Shown here one piece after another: positions 7,481 through 14,570 of a DNA stretch of 64,000 nt (positions are counted from its first letter, which is position 1; every line of letters starts with the position of its first letter). Source of the stretch: JBEKUY01 sp049514555 (GTDB lineage Bacteria; Acidobacteriota; Terriglobia; Acidiferrales; UBA7541); the NCBI GenBank assembly GCA_049514555.1, contig JBEKUY010000001.1, forward strand, positions 248,001-312,000, given 5' to 3'. The position numbers were made by a program, and so were the translations under genes. The notes under the pieces are model-generated. The model ran no database searches. It was given only the letters and a program-made list of their open reading frames with translations, and was not told the DNA's origin.

Positions 7481-7584
7481 AGAGAACTTGTCCAGGCTGC
7501 GGCGGAATTCAGCGGCGAATCCAGGAATGGGGCGAGAAGCCCAAGTGGATCTGCAAATACTGCGGAAGGAAAGACGCGGCATGA
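7477..7584 (+). CDS. 35-residue zinc-ribbon microprotein
   Basis: A very short gene reading LKRTCPGCGGIQRR, then EWGEKPKWICKYCGRKDAA. Two CxxC pairs (CPGC and CKYC), about 18 residues apart, form a complete zinc ribbon. The TTG start at 7477 overlaps the stop of the previous gene and has GAGG eight bases upstream. The stop overlaps the next gene (ATGA at 7581). The double coupling argues for real translation although it is well below usual gene-calling length. The function, perhaps nucleic-acid or protein binding, is unknown. Confidence 0.6.
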   Translation: MKRTCPGCGGIQRRIQEWGEKPKWICKYCGRKDAA

Positions 7585-8015
7585 GAATAAAAATCGTCGG
7601 GGAGTGCGAGGCAGCCAAGGCGCTGCGCGGGTTGCTGCGGAAGGCGGGCTTTGCGGTAACGGAGTTTCTGCCGTCAGAGGCCGTGACCGGGCTCCAGGCG
7701 GGCTACGTTATCACGATCGAGGAAACCGGCAGCTCCGGCTGGATCCACCTGGATTCGGTCGATGCGGAGCTCGAGGGGGCGGTCCTGCGTCACATCACCA
7801 AGCTGTCGCCGCAGCCCGTTTCGGTAGACCGTCCGGGCGGGCAGGTTCACAGCGAGCGAGAATTGCGCATCGTCGTGCCGGCAGGCGATGCCGTTCAGGC
7901 GCAGGCCGTCGAGTTCGGCGTTTTGCGCGGCCTGCTCGAAGTCTGTGCCATGAATCCGAAGGCGGCTCCGCAAGCGCCGAAGACGAGCTGGTGGGGCAGA
8001 CCATGGGCACGCTGA
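7581..8015 (+). CDS. Phage hypothetical protein
   Basis: A 144-residue protein beginning MRIKIVGECEAAKALRGLLR with a Rossmann-like beta-alpha start, then a beta-rich section (YVITIEETGSSGWIHLDSVD). The C-terminal tail is proline-rich with WWGRPW. The start overlaps the microprotein stop by four bases, and its 3' end overlaps the next gene by 13 bases. No known family is recognised. It belongs to the tightly coupled 6.9-10.1 kb block. Confidence 0.55.
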   Translation: MRIKIVGECEAAKALRGLLRKAGFAVTEFLPSEAVTGLQAGYVITIEETGSSGWIHLDSVDAELEGAVLRHITKLSPQPVSVDRPGGQVHSERELRIVVPAGDAVQAQAVEFGVLRGLLEVCAMNPKAAPQAPKTSWWGRPWAR

Positions 8016-10141
8016 AGAACTGGCGACTCCCGGCGCTTCTTGCCTGCCTGTTTGCAGCGGGCGCAGCCGAGGGGGCCCCGCCTCCCAGTGCGCCAAGAAT
8101 CCTGTTGCAAGGAACTGGACGCGACCACTCTTTTCTTGCGCTCTCGATTCCACTGCGAACCTTTGCCCAACTGCAGCAGCCAGGCAGCGGCAGCAACGTC
8201 AATCTGACTCAGATCGGCGGCGCAAGCCTTTCGGGTTCGCTCTACGACAGCGGGAATACGGCGCTCAAGGTGAACTGCGTGGTGGGCTGTTCGGCGACCA
8301 GCGGCTTCAGCGACAACGCGCTCTTCACTGCCGGCACGACTTCCGTCAATAACATTTCGGGCGTTTACAACGATTCGATCACGAATCTCAGCACGGGTAG
8401 CGCTGGCGCGCTGCGGGCCACGAGCGACCGGATGCTGTACGTGAATATCGGGAAAATCGCAGGGGCCGCACCCTCGCTCACCGGGAGCAGTCTCAATGTG
8501 AACTGCACGGGCGGGTGCGGCTCTTCGTCTTTCGCCGACAGTGCGGCGTTCACCCCGGGCACCACGGTAGTCACCATCGATGCGGGTGTATTCAACGATG
8601 GTTTGTTAGCCGTTTCGTCCGGAAACGCTGCGGCTCCACGCATCACTTCTTCGCGCGCCTTCCACGTCAATCTGCGCAACAACACCGGGACGGAGATCGG
8701 CACTGCGGCGAATCCGGTGCGCGTCGATCCAACAGGAACGACGGCGCAGCCTGTGACCGGAACGTTTTGGCAAGCGACCCAGCCGGTGTCAGGAACCGTG
8801 ACGGCCAACGCGGGAACGGGGACGTTCAACATCCAAGCGAATGCCAGCGTCAACGTTGCGCAGCTCGGCGGGACTGCGCTCAGCGGAGCGAACGTAGTCG
8901 ATACAGGGAACTCCGCATTCAAAGTGAACTGCGTAACCGGCTGTTCTTCTACGCCAGGCTTTACGGATAATTCGGCGTTCACTGCGGGAACCACGACCGA
9001 AGCGAATGTCGGGGGCGTGTTCAACGATGGCCTTGCCTCGGTGACGAGCGGAAACGCGGCCGCCGCGCGGATCACGAACAATCGCGGGTTGCACGTCAAC
9101 TTGCGCAACGCCAGCGGCACAGAGATCGGGACGTCAGGGACTCCTGTGCGAGTCGATCCCACGGGCGCGACAACTCAACCGGTCAGCGGCACAGTGACGG
9201 CAAACCAAGCTGGAACGTGGACCGTCCAGCCGGGAAATACCGCGAACACGACGGCTTGGCTGGTGACAGGTACGGGCGGCACGTTTCCCGCAACGCAGAG
9301 CGGCACCTGGACTGTGCAGCCGGGAAACACGGCAAACACCACGCCCTGGCTCACCACTGATTCAAGCGACATGAGCGGGACGACTCCCGCAACCGCCCCG
9401 GGCAAGACGAGTGTTGTCGGCGGCATTTACAACTCGTCCGCCCCGACGCCAACGACCGGTCAGACGCTTCCGCTGCAGGTTGACTCAGCGGGCCGGCTCA
9501 TCGTCAATCCCGCCGCCGTGACCGGAACCGGCGCGAGCGGCGCAAACATCCCGCGCGTCACGATCTCGAACGACAGTTCGCTCGCGGCAAACCAGTCCGT
9601 GAACGTTTCGCAGATCAACGGAGTCGCTCCGCTGATGGGAAACGGCACGACCGGGACCGGATCTCCACGCGTCACGATCGCAAGCGACAACTCGGTTCTC
9701 CCTGCCGTGGGGGCTGGAGCAACCGGATCGGCAGTCCCCGCGAATGCGGTATATGAAGCTGGTGCCGGCACGGGAAACCTCACCGGCTACCTCAACTGCG
9801 ACAACACTGCGATCTATGACACGACCACGAACGGGTCGACGCAGCTCGTCGCGTTGACGTCGGGCCAGGTCGTTTATGTCTGCGGCTATCAATTCTCGAC
9901 TTCGCAAACGACCGCGGTGGCCGTCAAGCTGACCTACGGCACAGGAACAAACTGCGCGACGGGCAACACGGCGATGACACCGGCGTACCCGCTGCAGGCC
10001 GCGAGTTCCACCGGCCCGATCGGGTTGGTGGTGATGACTCCGGGATTTCGCGGATTGAAGACGGCCGCGTCGAACGCGCTCTGCGTCACGACGAATGCAG
10101 CCGCGAGCGTCCAGGCCATCGTTTGGTACACGAAGTTCTGA
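8003..10141 (+). CDS. Secreted-looking phage fibre-like repeat protein
   Basis: A 712-residue protein whose start at 8003 gives a Sec-type signal (WRLPALLACLFAAGAAEGA). The rest is Gly/Thr/Asn/Val-rich with internal repeats: three modules built around FTAGTT...GVFND, then SGNAAAPRIT, then HVNLRN...GTEIGT and PVRVDPTG, followed by copies of SGTWTVQPGNTANTT. Such low-complexity beta modules are typical of phage fibres or receptor-binding stalks. The gene overlaps its upstream neighbour and is followed within three bases by another signal-peptide gene. A Sec signal on a virion protein is unusual, so host-surface display is an alternative. Confidence 0.7.
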   Translation: MGTLKNWRLPALLACLFAAGAAEGAPPPSAPRILLQGTGRDHSFLALSIPLRTFAQLQQPGSGSNVNLTQIGGASLSGSLYDSGNTALKVNCVVGCSATSGFSDNALFTAGTTSVNNISGVYNDSITNLSTGSAGALRATSDRMLYVNIGKIAGAAPSLTGSSLNVNCTGGCGSSSFADSAAFTPGTTVVTIDAGVFNDGLLAVSSGNAAAPRITSSRAFHVNLRNNTGTEIGTAANPVRVDPTGTTAQPVTGTFWQATQPVSGTVTANAGTGTFNIQANASVNVAQLGGTALSGANVVDTGNSAFKVNCVTGCSSTPGFTDNSAFTAGTTTEANVGGVFNDGLASVTSGNAAAARITNNRGLHVNLRNASGTEIGTSGTPVRVDPTGATTQPVSGTVTANQAGTWTVQPGNTANTTAWLVTGTGGTFPATQSGTWTVQPGNTANTTPWLTTDSSDMSGTTPATAPGKTSVVGGIYNSSAPTPTTGQTLPLQVDSAGRLIVNPAAVTGTGASGANIPRVTISNDSSLAANQSVNVSQINGVAPLMGNGTTGTGSPRVTIASDNSVLPAVGAGATGSAVPANAVYEAGAGTGNLTGYLNCDNTAIYDTTTNGSTQLVALTSGQVVYVCGYQFSTSQTTAVAVKLTYGTGTNCATGNTAMTPAYPLQAASSTGPIGLVVMTPGFRGLKTAASNALCVTTNAAASVQAIVWYTKF

Positions 10142-10143
10142 AA

Positions 10144-11595
10144 ATGAGAAAGCTGCTCACACTTTCGATCTTGCTCCTGATCGCTGCAGTCGAAACTCGC
10201 GCGGCGACGCCGACATTCGTGCAGTCGGTGAGCCACTCGGACATGTCCAATGCGTCCATCGCCTACTGGAAGATGAGTCTGCCGAATCCCACACAGGCGG
10301 GGAACGCCATCGTCATGGGATGCGCTTGGGGCAGCTCGAGCGACACGATTTCCGTCACCGACGACAAGAGTAATGGTTGGACGAGCGTTACGGTCGTGCA
10401 GGATGGGGGCAACGGGGAGAGCCTCCAGATTTGGTACGCGCTGAACGTGGCTTCAGGGACGCGACTCATCACGGTCACGCCGAGTGCGTCCGAACTCTAC
10501 GTTCAATGTATGGCTGCCGAGTTCTACAACGTGGCCACTTCAAGCGCGGCCGATGGCTCGGCTGGCAGAACGACCTCGGGCACGAGCATTTCCACAGGGA
10601 GCTTCTCGACGGGAACGGCGGGCGACCTGATCTTTCACTGGACCTTCGTGGACAGCGGGCCGGGCACCACGACTCCTCTGAGCTTCGCATCCGCCGGCAG
10701 CTTTTCTCTCCTCACGGCAGACGGCACTTCCTACAGCGCCTCGCAGTACGAAGTTCAAGGAAGTGCTGGGTCCATCAATCCCACCATCACGACTGGCGTA
10801 TCGGTGGGCAGCGCGATGACCTCCGCGATTGCTCTAAAAGCGGCTTCGGCGGGCAGCGCTCCCGCTGCGGGCATTCGAGTGCAGAGCATCCAGGAAATGG
10901 CCTTTCCTATGTTCATGTCCTCCACTCCCGCCTCCTTCGCCCTGCAAGTTCCCAGCAGCGGCAATCTGATCGTGGTGGTCTGGAATGGTTCCACGACGTA
11001 CAAAATAACTGGCCTTTCGAGCACTCCGTCAAACACCTGGTCGCACACGGCCGCTTCCACCGACAACGGAGGCTCGATCTGGATTTGGTACGCCGCGAAC
11101 GCGTCAACGGCGTCCACGATGACGGTGACTATAACCCAGTCTCAGGCGATGCCGGCTGGGAACGGCAACATCATCGCTTTCTACGACGTTGCAGGCGCTG
11201 CGACCTCTTCCTACGACACCTACGCGGGACAGACCGGCACGTTGAACGCGACATCCGGCACCGTGACCGGCCCTTCCATCACTCCCAGCACGTCAAACGG
11301 CGTAATCATCGGAGGGATCCAAGAGAACCAGGAATCGGCCTGCGCAGTGTCCACCGGCTACTTTGATTCGGTGCAAACGGACCAGTATCAATACCTCTCG
11401 CTCGATGCGGACGGCGGGTACATGCATTACTACAATCCGAACACCAGCGCAGTCAACGTCAACTGGACCTATTGCGACACGAATGGGGCCAACAACGTCG
11501 GCCCTTGGTGGTCGCAGGTAGCGGCTTTCAAGGCACCCGCGGCCGGAGGCAGCGCGCCCCCGCCGACGCAGATGTCGATGGGAGTCGGCAACTGA
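10144..11595 (+). CDS. Secreted-looking phage surface/fibre-like protein
   Basis: A 483-residue protein with a clear Sec signal (MRKLLTLSILLLIAAVETRA, cleavage after the alanines). The mature part shows two related beta domains: each carries an NxTQAGNAIV- or SSGNLIVVVW-type strand, NxW(T/S) positions, WIWYA or QIWYA, and a late AAEFYNVA or IAFYDVAG strand. This resembles two tandem jelly-roll-like carbohydrate-binding domains. It starts two bases after the preceding secreted gene, so the pair is cotranscribed. A fibre tip, adhesin or host-conversion protein are all possible. Confidence 0.65.
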   Translation: MRKLLTLSILLLIAAVETRAATPTFVQSVSHSDMSNASIAYWKMSLPNPTQAGNAIVMGCAWGSSSDTISVTDDKSNGWTSVTVVQDGGNGESLQIWYALNVASGTRLITVTPSASELYVQCMAAEFYNVATSSAADGSAGRTTSGTSISTGSFSTGTAGDLIFHWTFVDSGPGTTTPLSFASAGSFSLLTADGTSYSASQYEVQGSAGSINPTITTGVSVGSAMTSAIALKAASAGSAPAAGIRVQSIQEMAFPMFMSSTPASFALQVPSSGNLIVVVWNGSTTYKITGLSSTPSNTWSHTAASTDNGGSIWIWYAANASTASTMTVTITQSQAMPAGNGNIIAFYDVAGAATSSYDTYAGQTGTLNATSGTVTGPSITPSTSNGVIIGGIQENQESACAVSTGYFDSVQTDQYQYLSLDADGGYMHYYNPNTSAVNVNWTYCDTNGANNVGPWWSQVAAFKAPAAGGSAPPPTQMSMGVGN

Positions 11596-11827
11596 GGGAA
11601 CGTGGAAAAGAGGCGAGAGGAAACGTCCTGTTTTCCGGGCTGCTGACTCTGTCGTTTGAACAACGGTTCTTCCAACGAACGGAGAACTTCGCCGTTCAAA
11701 TTCCTTGCGCAAACATCATCACATAACCGCAAGCAAGAAATCGCCGGTGCGCGCACATGCGTGCGCCGGACAGGCGCCCGGCCCCGGCCAGACGGGCCGG
11801 GCTCGCCCGTCCGGTTTCAGGACCCCG

Positions 11828-12280
11828 ATGGGTTCCACCGGACCCCTGAAATCGGGGACGCGCGGTGGCTCACGTTCTCTCAAGAGAGCACTTACAGCTG
11901 CTTCTGACGACGCAAACGGAACCCCCGGAACGTCCGCCGTCACCGCCACGACGGCGGCGCCGACCCGCGATGCGTACGCAGCGGCGGCCGCCTCCCAGCG
12001 GGCCGGAGGGTCGCCCCGGCCACCTCAGGAGGATAGTGGGCACCCGCGCGTTCCCGGCGACCTGACGCTGATCCAGGACCCGGCGTCTTTTGCCAACGCG
12101 GTTTTTGTAGAAGTCGATCCGATCGCGGTCGCGGCGAAGCTCCTCAAGAGCGAAGACGAGCGGATTTCCCAGCGCCAGCTCGAGCGCATGCTCGATCTCA
12201 AGTTCGGCAAAAGCAACGCGCCGATGATGGAAGACGCGCCGAGATTTGAGCCGGACATACCCAGACCCAACCGGCAATGA
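11828..12280 (+). CDS. Phage hypothetical protein upstream of terminase (possible small terminase)
   Basis: A protein of about 150 residues with an uncertain start: ATG 11828 has AGGA nearby, and the frame stays open to 11705. The C-terminal 75 residues (DLTLIQDPASFANAVFVEVD, then AAKLLKSEDERISQRQLERM) look like a genuine helical domain. The N-terminal part is Ala/Pro/Thr-rich and basic (GPLKSGTRGGSRSLKRALTA). Position two genes before the large terminase fits a small terminase or DNA-packaging accessory. No motif proves it. Confidence 0.5.
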   Translation: MGSTGPLKSGTRGGSRSLKRALTAASDDANGTPGTSAVTATTAAPTRDAYAAAAASQRAGGSPRPPQEDSGHPRVPGDLTLIQDPASFANAVFVEVDPIAVAAKLLKSEDERISQRQLERMLDLKFGKSNAPMMEDAPRFEPDIPRPNRQ

Positions 12281-12364
12281 TTCACCTCCGGCCGTTCAGG
12301 ACGGGCCGGGTTCGTTCTAGGCCAAAGGACGATGGCGAGGAATCGTGACGAATCAGGAGGAACG

Positions 12365-12532
12365 ATGACAAGTACGAAAAAGCAATCGATCGGTCAGATC
12401 GTGCAGCTCGCCGGAGTGGTTTCGCTGGCGGCAGCGGCGGCGATGAGCCTGCACCACATTCCGATCGCGGTGGCGCTGATCGGCGGCGCGGCGGCTTATC
12501 TAATCGGGCGCAAGCTCCGCACTGCCGCGTAG
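12365..12532 (+). CDS. 55-residue phage membrane protein
   Basis: A short gene with a strong AGGAGG site before ATG 12365. The protein is a polar N-terminus followed by about 40 hydrophobic residues (VQLAGVVSLAAAAAMSL, IAVALIGGAAAYLIG) and a basic end. One long or two short membrane helices are likely. It sits between the putative packaging gene and the large terminase. Function is unknown. Confidence 0.6.
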   Translation: MTSTKKQSIGQIVQLAGVVSLAAAAAMSLHHIPIAVALIGGAAAYLIGRKLRTAA

Positions 12533-12639
12533 TCGCTTGCCCAGCAGGCGCGTAAGGGAACACGTATCCGGAAATGGGCGGCCAACGAATCATCTTTCTA
12601 CGGCTACCGGCGGGGAAGCGGCGTGCTGGCGCGGCGCAC

Positions 12640-14238
12640 ATGCGTATCAGCGACCACTACCGACCGTTCCCGCGGCAGCGCGAGTTTCATTGTTCGCCGG
12701 CAAAGTACCGGCTCTTCGGCGGCGCGGCCGGGCCCGGCAAGACAAAGGCGCTGTTGTGGGAAGCCATCGCCCAGGCGAACGAGATCGACGGCTGCGACAC
12801 GCTGCTGCTGCGGCGAACGTACCCCGAGCTCGAGAGCTCTCTGCTCGCCTATTTTCGGCGGGACGTTCCGCGCAAGACCTACCGCAGCTACAACGAGTCG
12901 AAGCACGCGGTGACCTGGCACAACGGCTCGATCACGCGCTTCGGCTACTGCCGGAACGAAAACGACGTCTACCAGTATCAAGGCGCTGAGTTTCTGTTCA
13001 TCGGCATCGACGAGCTGACGCATTTCACTCTCAAGCAGTGGCAGTTTCTAACCTCGAGAAACCGGTGTCCCGTGCCGGAGAGTTTCCCGTGCATGGCTGG
13101 AGCGACGAACCCGGGGAATATCGGGCATGCATGGGTAAAAGCACTTTGGGTGGACAAGGTTCCGCCGCCGGGATTTGAGAGCGCCGAGCTCTTCGATCCT
13201 GAAGATTACGAGTTCATCCGCGCGCGGCTCGACGACAATCCCATTTACGCCAACGACGCCGGCTATCGGAAAACACTCGAGGCCTTGCCGGCACATCTGC
13301 GGCGAGCTTTCCTGGAAGGCGATTGGGACGTTTTCGCGGGGCAGTACTTCGACATTTTCGACATCGGACGGCACACGGCGCGGCCCGAAGAAATCCGCAT
13401 CGAGCCGTGGTGGCTGAAATGGGTCTCGATCGATTGGGGCTTTCACCACGCGAGCGCGGTGTACTGGCACTGCGCGGTGCCACATAAACCGGGGGCTAAT
13501 CCCGCGGCGCAGAGAGATCCCTCAATCGCTACGCTCTCTCCCTTCGCCCGCGCTCAGGGCGAGCGGGATGACGATGCTCTTCGCATCGTCACTTACCGCG
13601 AGTTCGTGCAGAGCGGGCTCTCGCCGCGGATGCTGGCGCAGGCGATTGCCGAGCGCAGCGGGCGGGATCGCATCGCGGAAGTATTTCTTTCGCCGGATGC
13701 GTTCGCCCACCGCACCGCGGAAGCATCCATCGCGGAACAGATGGGAGAAGTTCTGAGCGCGGCGGGGCTGCCGCGGCCGGCTCCTGCCGAGGACGACCGG
13801 ATCGGCGGATGGCAGTTGATGTATCAACTGCTCGAGTCCGAGGCGTGGGCGATCACCGAAAACTGCACGAAACTGATCGAATGCCTGCCGATGCTCGTGC
13901 GGGACGACAAGCGCATCGAAGACATCCGCAAAGTCGAAGGCGACGACCCGGCCGATGCGGCGCGCTATGGGTTGTGCTCCGGGGCGCGGTTTTATGGAGT
14001 TGCCACGCGCAGCGGTAGCACCGGAGCAGGGGATTCGCTTGCAGGCGCGCCCGGAGATGAGTTCTTCAGCGCGGCGCCGAAAAGCGGTTTCACCTGGAAC
14101 GGGGTGCCATTGGAGCAGCAAATCGCGCAGCAAGTGAGCGCGACCGACCCCACTTCGCGCGCGATTCATTTCCAACGGCTCGAGGCCGAAGCACGCAAGG
14201 CATTTCGTCCCGGCAAACTGCCGCGCCGGCGTTGGTAA
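12640..14238 (+). CDS. terL: Phage terminase large subunit (packaging ATPase/nuclease)
   Basis: The motor that drives DNA into the procapsid and cuts it. The ATPase domain shows Walker A GGAAGPGKT (about residues 28-36), Walker B FLFIGIDE and the coupling motif GATNPG. The nuclease domain opens with VSIDWGFHHAS and continues with further acidic positions (VFLSPDAF). Start 12640 gives MRISDHYRPFPRQREF just before the ATPase fold; 12574 is an alternative, and neither has a clear ribosome site. Between the first nuclease strand and ALRIVTYREF there is a low-complexity insert of about 30 residues encoded by a dispersed DNA repeat (13531-13570), kept in frame. Confidence 0.93.
   Translation: MRISDHYRPFPRQREFHCSPAKYRLFGGAAGPGKTKALLWEAIAQANEIDGCDTLLLRRTYPELESSLLAYFRRDVPRKTYRSYNESKHAVTWHNGSITRFGYCRNENDVYQYQGAEFLFIGIDELTHFTLKQWQFLTSRNRCPVPESFPCMAGATNPGNIGHAWVKALWVDKVPPPGFESAELFDPEDYEFIRARLDDNPIYANDAGYRKTLEALPAHLRRAFLEGDWDVFAGQYFDIFDIGRHTARPEEIRIEPWWLKWVSIDWGFHHASAVYWHCAVPHKPGANPAAQRDPSIATLSPFARAQGERDDDALRIVTYREFVQSGLSPRMLAQAIAERSGRDRIAEVFLSPDAFAHRTAEASIAEQMGEVLSAAGLPRPAPAEDDRIGGWQLMYQLLESEAWAITENCTKLIECLPMLVRDDKRIEDIRKVEGDDPADAARYGLCSGARFYGVATRSGSTGAGDSLAGAPGDEFFSAAPKSGFTWNGVPLEQQIAQQVSATDPTSRAIHFQRLEAEARKAFRPGKLPRRRW
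13540..13559 (+). repeat. Dispersed 20-bp repeat inside terL
   Basis: CCCTTCGCCCGCGCTCAGGG lies in frame inside the terminase gene. The same type of element occurs in reverse orientation in the portal gene at 16831-16850. Flanking words (gagagatccctc, gcgggatgac) also have the look of an intergenic repeat. Confidence 0.6.
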
Positions 14239-14253
14239 TGAGGCAGGAGAAAA

Positions 14254-14547
14254 ATGTTGAAGAGGATCTGGAGCCTGTGGCGCAGCCGATACGTGCGCCT
14301 GCTCGAGGAAGACGTCGCGCGGCTGAAGGCGGAGAATCGCGCGCTGGTGAATTCACTCCTCGGCACAGCCGGATTTCCGCCGGTAGATTTTCCCGCGGCG
14401 CCCGCGCAGGAAGTGCCTCGCGTGCGGCGGCGCTCGTGGCACCAGCTTCAAGCGTGGCAGGAAGCACAGGCCGTGCGCAGAACGGAAGAAGCTGCCCATT
14501 CGCCCGCTACAGCGGGCTCAGGGCGAGCTGAGGCGCAGAATCACTAA
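14254..14547 (+). CDS. Small coiled-coil phage protein
   Basis: A 97-residue basic protein with an AGGAG site before ATG 14254. The N-terminus (RIWSLWRSRYVRLLEEDVAR followed by LKAENRALVNSLL) forms one long amphipathic helix with coiled-coil heptads; the remainder is Pro/Ala/Arg-rich. It sits between terminase and portal, where small head-assembly accessories are common. No family is recognised. Confidence 0.6.
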   Translation: MLKRIWSLWRSRYVRLLEEDVARLKAENRALVNSLLGTAGFPPVDFPAAPAQEVPRVRRRSWHQLQAWQEAQAVRRTEEAAHSPATAGSGRAEAQNH

Positions 14548-14570
14548 GTCATCGACAGCTAAGAGATCCT

